From JANQHS01 sp965267505 (GTDB lineage: Bacteria > Bacteroidota > Bacteroidia > Cytophagales > CCMP332): DNA of 64,000 nucleotides. The stretch lies in assembly GCA_965267505.1 (NCBI GenBank), contig OZ254081.1, forward strand, positions 1,674,001-1,738,000, read 5' to 3'. Of the stretch, positions 1 through 8,988 are shown piece after piece. Positions within the stretch are counted from its first letter, which is position 1; each line of letters starts with the position of its first letter. The position numbers and the translations under genes were made by a program. Under the pieces are notes generated by a model. The model was given only the letters and a program-made list of their open reading frames with translations. It made no database searches and was not told the DNA's origin.

Positions 1-1130
1 GAATCGCACAAACAGGAACAGGGAAAACAGCTGCTTATATTTTGCCTATCCTAATGAGACTGAAGTTCTCAATGGAGGAAGGACCCCGAGCGTTGATCTT
101 GGTTCCTACAAAGGAACTTTCCATACAAGTAGAACGGGAGGCAAGGAAGTTTTCCTCTTCTCTGGATATTAAGATCGTTGCCCTCTACGGAGGAACGCGA
201 TTGACCGAGCAAAGGAAAGAACTGGAAGAGGGCTGTGATCTGCTTATTTCGACACCCGGGAGATTAATGGAAATGTACAGAGATCAAAGAGTAAGACTTG
301 ATCTCATCAAGCATGTGGTTTTGGATGAAGCCGACCGTTTAATGGATCTTGGTTTTAAGCCTCAGATCAGAAATCTTTTGGAATGGTTGCCCCGGAAAAG
401 ACAGAATCTTCTTTTTTCGGCCTCTTATCCTGATTCGGTTGAGAGTTTTGCAGCTGAGTTTATCGATTTTGCGGAAAGGGTGGAGGTAACCCCTCAGTCC
501 ACCCCGGCCGAAACAGTTTCCCAAAGCGTTTTTCATGTTGAGAATTTCCAGTCAAAGCTGAATTTGCTGGTTTACCTCCTAAAACAGGAAGACAAGGGAA
601 AGACTCTCGTTTTTGCCAGAACCCGTCAGAATGTAAATAAAGTAGCTGAGGTACTTGAAAAAAGTTTGAAACAAGATCTTAGGATATTGCATGCAAATAA
701 GAGTCAGAATTCAAGGATCAATTCGATCCGTACTTTTTCTGACGGCGAAGTATTATTAATGGTTGCAACCGATGTTTCCGCCAGGGGAATTGATGTTGAA
801 GATGTTGAATTGGTGGTCAATTTTGATGTGCCTCTTATGTATGAGGATTATGTTCACCGGATCGGTAGAAGTGGAAGGGCAGGCAAAAAAGGCAACTCAA
901 TAACCTTTGCCAACAAGGCAGAGCGAATGCATTTAAGAAAAATTGAAAAGCTTATCAAAATGACCATCCCTGAAATGAAAATCCCTGAAGAGGTTGAGCT
1001 CACAAAAACCCCAAAACAGGAGATCATTGAGATCGAAAGAGAGATCGATCGTATAAAAAGGAGAGATGACCCTAATTTCAAGGGAGCTTTTCACCAAAAG
1101 AAATTTCCAAAAGAAAAAAGGAAGAAATAA
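1..1130 (+). CDS. DEAD-box ATP-dependent RNA helicase (5' end cut off)
   Basis: This is an RNA helicase of the DEAD-box family, which unwinds short RNA duplexes with ATP in the cytoplasm (ribosome assembly, RNA decay or cold response). The frame is open from base 3, so the true start lies outside the window. Visible motifs in order are I (AQTGTGKT, at the extreme left edge), Ia (PTKE), Ib (TPGR), II (VLDEADR, near base 320), III (SAS, near 420), V (ARGIDV) and VI (HRIGRSGR, near 860). Only the Q-motif region is missing. The C-terminus is a short basic tail ending in KEKRKK, typical of the RhlE-like group. The subfamily cannot be fixed without the N-terminus. Confidence 0.95.
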   Translation, partial: IAQTGTGKTAAYILPILMRLKFSMEEGPRALILVPTKELSIQVEREARKFSSSLDIKIVALYGGTRLTEQRKELEEGCDLLISTPGRLMEMYRDQRVRLDLIKHVVLDEADRLMDLGFKPQIRNLLEWLPRKRQNLLFSASYPDSVESFAAEFIDFAERVEVTPQSTPAETVSQSVFHVENFQSKLNLLVYLLKQEDKGKTLVFARTRQNVNKVAEVLEKSLKQDLRILHANKSQNSRINSIRTFSDGEVLLMVATDVSARGIDVEDVELVVNFDVPLMYEDYVHRIGRSGRAGKKGNSITFANKAERMHLRKIEKLIKMTIPEMKIPEEVELTKTPKQEIIEIEREIDRIKRRDDPNFKGAFHQKKFPKEKRKK

Positions 1131-1176
1131 TGGTCTTGTCTGAATAATGAAGTTTTTGGGATAGATTTAAAAAGTT

Positions 1177-1962
1177 ATGAGAAAAAATATTTTAAATAAA
1201 CCGTATCGAAAATTAAGGTCGGTTTATAATAGTTGGGGAAGTAAAAAGAAGTGTTATGTATGTGGGAGGACTTTTGCCTTTTTCCATAAATACAGAGATG
1301 GCATCAAGGATATCCCTGAATTCCGTCAAAGACTTCAATTCGTAGGAAGCGATGTTGAAAATTTTAGATGCCCTTATTGCACAGCGACAGATAGGGAGAG
1401 ACACTTATTCATGTTCTTCGACAAAATAGGCCTTTGGCAAAAAGTTAAAGGCTCGGATGTTTTACATTTTGCTCCGGAACGAAATCTTCGAAAAAAGATC
1501 CACTCACTTGGACCAGGGAGGTATATCATGGGCGATGTGGCCCCAAAGGACGAGGAGATACAAAATATTGACGCCACAAAGATCCAGTTTGACGATGATT
1601 CGTTTGACCTGATCATTTGCAATCATGTGCTTGAACATATTCCGGAACATAAAACCGCGATGAAGGAACTCAATAGGGTTTTGAAACCCGGAGGAACCGC
1701 CATTCTTCAAACCCCCTATTCCAAAACTCTAAAAAGGACTTTCCAGGATGAAAATCTGAATACCGATGAAGATCGCTTGTTCTTTTATGGTGAGACCGAC
1801 CACTTTAGGATATTTTCTGAAGAGCAATTTTTTGAAGAGCTTGAAAGCGCAGGTTTTAGGCTCAAAATTGTACGTAATGACGAGTTCTTTGACAAAAATG
1901 AGTCCTCATATTTTGGAATAAATAGTATTGAAGACCTGGTTAGAGTGGAAAATCCTCTCTGA
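1177..1962 (+). CDS. class I SAM-dependent methyltransferase with N-terminal Cys pairs
   Basis: A 261-residue protein of the methyltransferase-11 type. The SAM-binding Rossmann fold begins near residue 95 (VLHFAPERNL) and continues through DLIICNHVLEHIPE and the following RVLKPGGTAIL, both classic for this fold. The N-terminal 70 residues carry two CxxC pairs (C26/C29 and C65/C68) that could bind zinc. The ATG at 1177 follows the helicase stop by about 45 bp on the same strand, so co-transcription is possible. The substrate is unknown; similar proteins occur in glycan and surface-polysaccharide loci, but no such genes are nearby. The class assignment is firm, the role is not. Confidence 0.85.
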   Translation: MRKNILNKPYRKLRSVYNSWGSKKKCYVCGRTFAFFHKYRDGIKDIPEFRQRLQFVGSDVENFRCPYCTATDRERHLFMFFDKIGLWQKVKGSDVLHFAPERNLRKKIHSLGPGRYIMGDVAPKDEEIQNIDATKIQFDDDSFDLIICNHVLEHIPEHKTAMKELNRVLKPGGTAILQTPYSKTLKRTFQDENLNTDEDRLFFYGETDHFRIFSEEQFFEELESAGFRLKIVRNDEFFDKNESSYFGINSIEDLVRVENPL

Positions 1963-2138
1963 CAGTCTTCAGGGGTAAAGGCCATCTACGGATCTAAAAA
2001 CCATCATTTTTTTACTGGGATCTTAGTATCACTCCGTGAATCCCTTTCATGAGCAAGGATTCTTAGAAATAGACCCGCGCTTTTCTGGGCTTCCATGAGA
2101 AGGAGCCTAAACCTGGGAAAAAACAGAGTAAGTATTTT

Positions 2139-3644
2139 TTACTCTTTTATCAGTATCTGGGATCTATACCTGGAATCATCAAGTAATCTTAGCAAGTACA
2201 CTCCTTGATCAAGAAAAGAGATATCTACTAATTGATTATCCAAATCGATTCTTTGAATGGTTTTGCCTTGAAGATTTAATATTTCTATCGATCGAAACTC
2301 CCCGACCTTTCTTTGTATTGAAATAAAATCCTTGGCGGGATTTGGGTAAAATTTAAAATCCTCGATCGTTTTAATGATAGCAAGGTCGTTAACCAATCCG
2401 CTCAGATGTCTTAGTGTGGCTCCTTCTGCTGAGCCGGTTCCCCCACTGTAACCCGTAACCAGGATCTGATATTGATTGTCCAAAGCCAAAGCCATTGCTA
2501 TATCGTCTCCTGAAATTCCGGTTTCGGCATAGCCGTCAAAATCAAAGCTAAAATCCTGGCTTCCATTGCTTTCCAGACGGGCCACTCCAAAGTTATTATT
2601 GAAGCCTCCACCGGTTGGTCCGGCTGTCAGGATCTTGCCATCTGGCTGAATCAGAATATCGTACCCCGCATCATCATCAAATTCGAAGCTCACGAATTTC
2701 TTTCCGTCGGAATCAAAACTGTTATCCAAAGATCCGTTGGAGTTTAATCTGCAAACACCCATGTCATTTTCCAAAACTGCATCTACATATCCTGTGGCTA
2801 CAATCTTTCCATCCGATTGAAGGTCAATCCCCCGGGCACCATCATTCCCGCCAACCCAATCCACGTATGCTCTACCTCCTGAACCAAAAGTATTGTCCAA
2901 GCTCCCTGTAGTTGTATACCTGGCAAATGCATAATCATCTGCGCTGGAGTTTTGTTCAGCTATTCCGCAAACCAGGATCTTACCATCGCTTTGGATCTTT
3001 ACGTCATAAGACGCTGATTCTGCTATTCCCATGCTGGTCTTAACCAAGCCAGAGTTCCCAAACGCTGCATCTAGTGATCCTGTTGAAGTGAACCTAGCCA
3101 AACCAAAGTCTGATCCTGCACCAACCCCACCTGTCATAACAATCTTTCCATCACTTTGAAGGGCTATTGACCTTCCATAAGCTGGAGGCGACCCAAAATT
3201 GGTATATGCTATTCCTGAAGTTCCGAACCCATTGTCCAGGCTTCCATCAGAATTGTATCTGACCAAAGCGAATGTGGCGGTACTGGCATCCCCGGTAAAT
3301 CCCGCAGCAAGGATCTTTCCATCGGCTTGTAGGGCAATATCCCAGCCCTGAACAGAATTTGAACTCAACGAAGTATTTACGACTCCCCCGGAGCCAAAGC
3401 TGTTATCGTAGCTTCCATCCGGATTCATTCTAATGACAACAAGGTGGGTTTCGCGGTCACCAATGATCAGGATCTTGTTGTCAGGTTGTACGGTTATTCC
3501 CCTACTGACGAAGTAGTTGCCAATATTATGGATGACTTCACCGGAAGAACCAAAAGTATTATCAAGGGAGCCTGCCTGGCTGAGTGCCTTTTGAGCAATT
3601 AGCGAAAAGCAAAATGAAAGGATTAGGTAAGAGTTTCTGATCAA
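2139..3644 (-). CDS. secreted delta-60 repeat protein with T9SS sorting domain
   Basis: A 501-residue exported protein. It opens with a signal peptide (about residues 1-22, cleaved near ALSQA). Seven copies of a GSLDNTFGSGG-type motif follow, each with a QxDGKIL segment; these are delta-60 repeats, believed to form a beta-propeller-like fold. The last ~75 residues (FYPNPAKDF ... GVYLLRLLDD) are a type A T9SS C-terminal sorting domain, so the protein should cross the outer membrane and be anchored or released there. The ligand or enzymatic activity is unknown. It stands alone: the region 1963-2138 downstream and the 122 bp upstream contain no other gene that I can see. Confidence 0.9.
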   Translation of the reverse strand: MIRNSYLILSFCFSLIAQKALSQAGSLDNTFGSSGEVIHNIGNYFVSRGITVQPDNKILIIGDRETHLVVIRMNPDGSYDNSFGSGGVVNTSLSSNSVQGWDIALQADGKILAAGFTGDASTATFALVRYNSDGSLDNGFGTSGIAYTNFGSPPAYGRSIALQSDGKIVMTGGVGAGSDFGLARFTSTGSLDAAFGNSGLVKTSMGIAESASYDVKIQSDGKILVCGIAEQNSSADDYAFARYTTTGSLDNTFGSGGRAYVDWVGGNDGARGIDLQSDGKIVATGYVDAVLENDMGVCRLNSNGSLDNSFDSDGKKFVSFEFDDDAGYDILIQPDGKILTAGPTGGGFNNNFGVARLESNGSQDFSFDFDGYAETGISGDDIAMALALDNQYQILVTGYSGGTGSAEGATLRHLSGLVNDLAIIKTIEDFKFYPNPAKDFISIQRKVGEFRSIEILNLQGKTIQRIDLDNQLVDISFLDQGVYLLRLLDDSRYRSQILIKE

Positions 3645-3715
3645 TTCTTTGTGTTTGGTATTTCACACAAAAATCAGAAAATAACTCATTCAGAGTTTAG
3701 AAATACGTTAAAAGA

Positions 3716-3738
3716 AAAATGCCCTGAAAAAAAGGCAT
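3716..3738 (-). terminator. weak candidate terminator after the Crp/Fnr gene
   Basis: On the minus strand ATGCC and GGCAT (3719-3723 with 3734-3738) can form a 5-bp stem around a T-rich 10-base loop, followed by TTTTC. It lies 29 bases beyond the stop of the Crp/Fnr-type gene. The stem is short, so this is a weak call. Confidence 0.3.
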
Positions 3739-3766
3739 AGACTAACTGCGGGGCCTCTTTGGTTTA

Positions 3767-4444
3767 CTATTGTAGTAGCTCCATATCTCGAACCAAGATC
3801 CTTCGTCGGTCGAAATTAATAACATTCTTTTCCTTCAATTCATTCAGGACAGTGGTCACGGTCTGGCGGCTTGTCCCGGTTAGGTTGGCCATATCCTGAT
3901 GTGTGAGATTTGTTTTTATAAGGGTTTCAAAACCAACCTTTTGACCCATATCCTCACCCATCTCTTTAATAAAGTCAACAATTCTAGTTCTTGCATCCTT
4001 AAATACCAAAGATTCCAGCCTTCGTTCAGTTTTTTTCAGTTTTAATCCAATGATCTTTGTGATTTTCAATGCTAAATCTTTGTTATCCAGTAAGATCATT
4101 TCCATCTCTTTCAAACCCAAAGGGCAAAGCATGGTATCATTAACCAGGGCTTGTGCAAAATCAGCTCTTTTTTCTTCGCCCACCAAAGCTTGTTCTCCGA
4201 ATAATTCTCCTTTGGACAAGACCGCCTTAATGATCTCTTTCCCATCGGGGCTATAAGATCCAATTTTGACTTTCCCTTGGTGTATGAAATAAATGGTTTC
4301 ACTGGGCTCATTTGGGAAGTAGATAAACTCACCCTTTCCGTAACTATTCTTGTTATAAACCCCTGAGTTTTTCATTTTCTTAGGACAGAAAACGTTGAAG
4401 AGGTTTATGTTCTCCAGGTACCAGATGTTAGCGTTTGAATCCAT
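3767..4444 (-). CDS. Crp/Fnr-family transcriptional regulator
   Basis: A 225-residue regulator. The N-terminal part (about 25-140) is a cyclic-nucleotide-binding-like beta-roll (FPNEPSETIYFIHQGKVKIG, then GELFGEQAL). A long dimerisation helix follows, and the C-terminal winged helix carries the recognition sequence LTGTSRQTVTTVLNELKEK (about 185-205). I see no clustered cysteines of the Fnr iron-sulphur type at the N-terminus, although C20 is present. The roll has GELFGEQAL, but I cannot say whether cAMP is bound. It is divergent from the VWA/AAA operon with 142 bp between the starts, so it may control that operon and itself; that is inference from layout. Confidence 0.9.
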   Translation of the reverse strand: MDSNANIWYLENINLFNVFCPKKMKNSGVYNKNSYGKGEFIYFPNEPSETIYFIHQGKVKIGSYSPDGKEIIKAVLSKGELFGEQALVGEEKRADFAQALVNDTMLCPLGLKEMEMILLDNKDLALKITKIIGLKLKKTERRLESLVFKDARTRIVDFIKEMGEDMGQKVGFETLIKTNLTHQDMANLTGTSRQTVTTVLNELKEKNVINFDRRRILVRDMELLQ

Positions 4445-4586
4445 TATTGAATGTTAAACAAAAATTGAAAAAAAGCTTCTTCAAAAAAGTTAAATTTAAA
4501 CTTTAAGCGCATGTAATTTGTTACAACAACGTTCATGCTAATCCAGTTTTCCCAAGCCAAAAATATCTCTCTCTGCTCAAAAAAGA

Positions 4587-5684
4587 ATGAAAGGCTTCAG
4601 ATTCTCCAAGTACATCCCTCCTCTAAAAGGAATCAAGGGGGATTTTGAAGGTTTACTTAAAATTTTCAAACAAATACTTCTTGTTACTTCTGGTGAAATA
4701 GAGGAAGCTCTTTCCTGGCTTACTCAACTTGACAAGGAATATGGTCTGACAGATGGAAAGTACGGCATTGGGGATTTCATAGAAGAGTTAAAAAATGAAG
4801 GTTATTTGGAGGAAAATCCTGAGGACGGAAGCTTGAGTATGAGCTCAAAGTCCGAGATGGAGATTCGGAAAAATGCCCTTGAAGAAATTTTCGGGCAACT
4901 TAAAAAGGCAGGAAAGGGAGATCATAGATTACCAAAGACCGGAAGCAATGGGGATCTCACTTATGATGTGAGGGATTTTGAATTTGGAGATTCCCCGGAT
5001 CAGATATCATTCACCGAAACCCTAAGGAATGCTCAAGTGAATCATGGATTGAATGATTTCACCATTGGAGAGGGGGACCTTAAAGTGGTTGACAAGGAAT
5101 ATCAGACCATAAGTTCTACGGTTCTTATGATCGATATCAGTCATTCAATGATCCTTTATGGGGAGGATCGGATCACTCCTGCCAAAAAAGTTGCACTCGC
5201 ACTTTCGGAATTGATCTCAACCCGCTATCCAAAGGATACCCTTGATATAATCGTTTTTGGAAATGATGCCTGGCAGATAGCGATCAAAGATTTACCCTAT
5301 CTCAAGGTTGGTCCCTACCATACGAATACGGTTGCAGGATTGGAACTGGCTATGAACATCCTCAGAAGAAGGAAGACCAATAACAAGCAGATCTTCATGA
5401 TCACAGATGGCAAGCCCACCTGTATCAAGGAAGGGATCAAATACTACAAGAACAGCTTTGGTTTGGACCCCAAGATCCTGAACAAGACCTATACTCTTGC
5501 GGCACAATGTCGGAAATTAAAGATTCCTGTTACGACATTCATGATAGCCTCTGACCCTTATCTAAAGTCATTTGTAGATCAATTTACGAGGGTCAATCAA
5601 GGCAAAGCATATTATTCAAGTTTAAAGGGTTTGGGGCATTTGGTTTACCAGGACTTCAAGAAGAACAAGCGAAAGAATTTTTAA
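4587..5684 (+). CDS. von Willebrand factor A domain protein (MoxR-partner type)
   Basis: A 365-residue protein without a signal peptide, so cytoplasmic. The first ~170 residues are charged and unrecognised. The rest is a VWA domain with an intact metal-ion-dependent adhesion site (DISHSM, near residue 183), then a TDGKP segment (near 272) and TFMIASDPYL near the end. Such proteins usually work with a MoxR or Mg-chelatase-I-like AAA+ ATPase, acting as metal-dependent chaperone adaptors. The partner is the next gene: the two overlap at TAATG (stop 5682-5684, next ATG at 5684), implying translational coupling. The client is not known. The upstream neighbour is a divergent Crp/Fnr regulator. Confidence 0.88.
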   Translation: MKGFRFSKYIPPLKGIKGDFEGLLKIFKQILLVTSGEIEEALSWLTQLDKEYGLTDGKYGIGDFIEELKNEGYLEENPEDGSLSMSSKSEMEIRKNALEEIFGQLKKAGKGDHRLPKTGSNGDLTYDVRDFEFGDSPDQISFTETLRNAQVNHGLNDFTIGEGDLKVVDKEYQTISSTVLMIDISHSMILYGEDRITPAKKVALALSELISTRYPKDTLDIIVFGNDAWQIAIKDLPYLKVGPYHTNTVAGLELAMNILRRRKTNNKQIFMITDGKPTCIKEGIKYYKNSFGLDPKILNKTYTLAAQCRKLKIPVTTFMIASDPYLKSFVDQFTRVNQGKAYYSSLKGLGHLVYQDFKKNKRKNF

Positions 5685-7216
5685 TGGATTATCAAAAGAT
5701 CAAAAGCAAGGATAAACCCCAGATCAGAACCCTTGGGGAACTAAAGGGTTCGGGCTACCAACCTGAGGGGATTAAAGATGAGTTAAGAAGAAATCTTCTT
5801 AAAAAGATCAGGAATGAAGAGGAATTGTTTCCTGGGATCTTCGGCTACGAACAAACCGTAATTCCGGAATTGGAAAGAGCCATTTTGGCCAGACATAGCA
5901 TTAACCTACTGGGGTTAAGAGGCCAGGCCAAAACCAAGATTGCAAGGTTGTTGACTTCGTTGCTCGATGAGTATGTTCCGGCTGTGGATGGATCAGAACT
6001 AAATGAAGATCCCTTGAGTCCTTTGACCGAAGGAGTAAAATCTGTTATTGCTGAACATGGTGATTCTACTCCAATCAAGTGGCTTCATCGAGATGAAAGG
6101 TACACAGAGAAATTAGCCACACCAGACGTAACGGTTGCTGACCTGATAGGAGATGTGGACCCCATCAAGGCTGCAAGTCTAAAATTGTCTTATTCAGATG
6201 AACGCGTGATCCATTATGGGTTGATTCCAAGATCACATAGGGGCATTTTCGTAATTAATGAGCTTCCTGACCTTCAGGCCAGGATTCAGGTTGCCTTGTT
6301 CAATATACTGCAGGAAGGGGATATTCAGATCCGGGGTTTCAAGATCCGATTGCCTTTGGATATTCAATTTGTTTTCACTGCAAACCCAGAGGACTATACC
6401 AATAGGGGAAGCATTGTGACTCCATTAAAGGACAGGATCGATAGCCAGATAATTACGCACTATCCAAACAGCCTGGAAATTGGAAAGCAAGTCACCCATT
6501 CACAGGCCAGCTATGTCACAGAAGCAAGGAAAAGGATCCATGTTCCTAATCTGGCGTCTGATCTTATCGAGCAAACCGCTGTTGAGGCAAGAGCTAGCGA
6601 GTATATCGATGAAAAATCTGGGGTATCAGCGCGATTAACTATTTCAGCTTTTGAGAATTTATTGGCTTCTGCTGAAAGAAGAATTGAGATCAACAAGGAG
6701 GAAAAAACAACTGCAAGGGTTGGAGACTTTTTAAGCATTGTCCCTTCAATAACCGGCAAGGTAGAATTGGTTTATGAAGGAGAACAGGAAGGTGCGGGTC
6801 ATGTAGCGATCAGCCTTGTAGGTAAGGCCATAAGAAGTTTGTTTACTCAATACTTTCCCGACCCTGAACAATTCAGAAAGCAGAAAGAAGGGGATCTTAC
6901 GAACCCATATTCAGAAGTAGTAGCCTGGTTTGAAAAAGGAAAGGCAGTTGAGATCTTCAATGATCTTCCAAGATCAGAATATGAGGCTATCCTAAACAGA
7001 ATTCCTGGCTTAAAGGAGATGATCAATAAATACCAGGACAATTTGGATGAAGAAGAAAAATTGTTCTTTATGGAATTTGCCCTACACGGGCTCGCTGAGT
7101 TCAGCTTATTGAGCAAGAAACAAACCATTCAAGGCCTCGAATTTAAGGACCTTCTCAGTGGTATGTTATCCGGGGATCCCTCACCTGAAGAGGATGAGGA
7201 GGAGAATTTTAGTTAG
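5684..7216 (+). CDS. MoxR / Mg-chelatase-I-like AAA+ ATPase
   Basis: A 510-residue AAA+ ATPase of a type common in Bacteroidota. The Walker A is LRGQAKTKIAR (residues ~78-88), where the usual GKT is AKT. The Walker B region reads GIFVINELPD (~186), with N-E in place of the D-E of most ATPases, and the sensor region is FTANPEDYTNRG (~230), followed by the arginine-finger region PLKDRI. The middle and C-terminal parts resemble the lid of Mg-chelatase subunit I. Databases often label such proteins magnesium chelatase or sigma-54-interacting protein; neither is supported, because there are no other chelatase subunits and no DNA-binding domain. It most likely remodels a client together with the VWA protein. 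Its stop overlaps the stop of the convergent gene. Confidence 0.88.
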   Translation: MDYQKIKSKDKPQIRTLGELKGSGYQPEGIKDELRRNLLKKIRNEEELFPGIFGYEQTVIPELERAILARHSINLLGLRGQAKTKIARLLTSLLDEYVPAVDGSELNEDPLSPLTEGVKSVIAEHGDSTPIKWLHRDERYTEKLATPDVTVADLIGDVDPIKAASLKLSYSDERVIHYGLIPRSHRGIFVINELPDLQARIQVALFNILQEGDIQIRGFKIRLPLDIQFVFTANPEDYTNRGSIVTPLKDRIDSQIITHYPNSLEIGKQVTHSQASYVTEARKRIHVPNLASDLIEQTAVEARASEYIDEKSGVSARLTISAFENLLASAERRIEINKEEKTTARVGDFLSIVPSITGKVELVYEGEQEGAGHVAISLVGKAIRSLFTQYFPDPEQFRKQKEGDLTNPYSEVVAWFEKGKAVEIFNDLPRSEYEAILNRIPGLKEMINKYQDNLDEEEKLFFMEFALHGLAEFSLLSKKQTIQGLEFKDLLSGMLSGDPSPEEDEEENFS

Positions 7217-8976
7217 AGCACTTTAGCAACTTCTTCGCTGACCTTTTCGGCTGCGGAGTAAAAGGCTTTTGAGCCTGCATCCTCAAAAGATCCGCCTCCA
7301 CCCTTGAAGTTTTTGAAGCTGTCTTTATAGACTTCTTTTCCTTCAATATTATCGTAAACACTTACGGTAGCATCAACGTATGAAAAGTAAATACCACTTA
7401 ACTCCCCACCTTTACGGGAAGAAGCATTTATCAATATTACCATCTCAGCCCGGTCTTGACTTTCAGTGTATTGATAACCTTTATCCGCCAATAGAGATTT
7501 TAGTTTCGATTCTACTAAAAGGACATCATTTGGCTTTCCAAAATTTAATTCTGTTGACCGTATCGCCACAAGAGATGGCTCAACTATTACAGGGATATTA
7601 ATGGAAGGGACATCCGTATTCTTCATAATATTTTGATAGAAAGAATTATCGGGACTCATGGTAGTATACTTTTCTAGGTCTAGTTCAGCCTTAATCACTT
7701 GGTTTCTGAATTTGCCGCTGATCTTTTTCACCTTGCATTTTGCCAATCCACTTGCATCTGAAACCGAACGACAGTATACTGTTCCGTCGGCATTGTTGTA
7801 ATATTTAACTGCAACTCCAGATCTGTTTTGTCCCTTGATCTGAACCTGGACCTTTAGCTCTTCTTGGAAGCCTCTTCCCGCTGTTCCTTTGGGTTTCCCA
7901 TAATTTTGAGACTTTAAGGTCATGAAAGGGATTTCTTCGACCTTCTGAATATCAATGGGAATAATTACTGTGTTATTTTTTTGCAATTCGGATTTGTGTA
8001 TCCATGCCTGCCCAGACCCCTGAAGGGCACCGTCTTTGTTTCTCACAAGGGAAGTGGAAACCTTTAACCTTTCGCCTTCATTCCAATAATTCCCCGTCAC
8101 CTTATACGCAAAGTTTTCTTCCTGTACCCCAGTGAAGTTTTGAGCAAGGCTTTCACCCAATTTAAAGGAGAATTCAGATGCCATTCCGGTTTCTTGAAAA
8201 GTTATTTCCTCAAGATTAACTGTGGCACCCTCAACAAAGAATGACTGTTGCATTGCATTGGCAAGGATGAATCCCAGGTCATCAACAGTCATTAGGGGAT
8301 TTTTTTTTAAAGCTTCCATTTTGGTATTAAATTCATTGGAAACCGGTGGAATCCTGCTTCGGTCATAGAAAGAACTATTGTCGGCTCCCAGTGCTAAAAG
8401 GATTGCTTGTGCTTCTTCTATTTCAAAAAGCAATTTGTACGACCGAGCGAGAACTTTGTAAGAATCCTTTAAGTTGTTACTGGCCAAATAGGTATCGGAC
8501 TCAGACATAAAAACCTTGATCTTGGTTAGGTTTTGATCAATTAAATCGGCATAATACTTTGCCAAAGTCATTTTGTTAGCATAAACAAAAACTCTGGCAG
8601 TCTTTTTCTTTTTATCGTAGTATCTCTTGATCTCAAGCCCCACGACGTCAAGGCTTGCCTCAGATGTAGTGGTATTTTTATAAGAATCAGAAACCTGTCC
8701 ATTGATATCAGAGAGTTGGGAGGTTGATACCGAAGACACCTCAACTCTGATTTTTTCAATTAGGTTTCCTCTTGCAGTTGTAACAAGGGCTTGAATTGCT
8801 GCCTCGGAATCAGAAGACTTAATTCCTGGCCTGGCCACGTAAGAGGAAATGAAATCCTTGTCAGGAAACATTTTTTTCCTGTAATCCTCATTGACCCATT
8901 CAGGTTGTGAAAAACCTTGAATTGCCCAAAAAAAGAGCAAGCAAAAGGAGAATGAGAATTTTAACAAGGATTTCAT
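7213..8976 (-). CDS. exported LPP20-like envelope protein
   Basis: A 587-residue exported protein with a signal peptide (cleaved near GFSQP, residue ~24). Residues ~28-130 (PEWVNEDYRKK ... SDSEAAIQALVTTAR ... NLIEKIRVEVSS) resemble the LPP20 / LPP20-lipoprotein fold found in outer-membrane-associated proteins. A middle helical region and an Ig-like beta region follow, and a C-terminal part (MVILINASSRKGG ...) resembles CsgG/TolB-type periplasmic domains. No lipobox is seen. It is 12 bp downstream of the CsgG-like gene, so the two form an operon and probably act in one envelope complex. The function is not established. Confidence 0.7.
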   Translation of the reverse strand: MKSLLKFSFSFCLLFFWAIQGFSQPEWVNEDYRKKMFPDKDFISSYVARPGIKSSDSEAAIQALVTTARGNLIEKIRVEVSSVSTSQLSDINGQVSDSYKNTTTSEASLDVVGLEIKRYYDKKKKTARVFVYANKMTLAKYYADLIDQNLTKIKVFMSESDTYLASNNLKDSYKVLARSYKLLFEIEEAQAILLALGADNSSFYDRSRIPPVSNEFNTKMEALKKNPLMTVDDLGFILANAMQQSFFVEGATVNLEEITFQETGMASEFSFKLGESLAQNFTGVQEENFAYKVTGNYWNEGERLKVSTSLVRNKDGALQGSGQAWIHKSELQKNNTVIIPIDIQKVEEIPFMTLKSQNYGKPKGTAGRGFQEELKVQVQIKGQNRSGVAVKYYNNADGTVYCRSVSDASGLAKCKVKKISGKFRNQVIKAELDLEKYTTMSPDNSFYQNIMKNTDVPSINIPVIVEPSLVAIRSTELNFGKPNDVLLVESKLKSLLADKGYQYTESQDRAEMVILINASSRKGGELSGIYFSYVDATVSVYDNIEGKEVYKDSFKNFKGGGGSFEDAGSKAFYSAAEKVSEEVAKVL

Positions 8977-8988
8977 CTATGGCAACAA

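Noticed and set aside
4500..4540. TTGTT-AC-AACAA near 4518 as a Crp/Fnr operator between the divergent genes
   Set aside because: Only 5-bp arms in an A/T-rich region and unlike TGTGA-N6-TCACA or TTGAT-N4-ATCAA; not enough support for a site.
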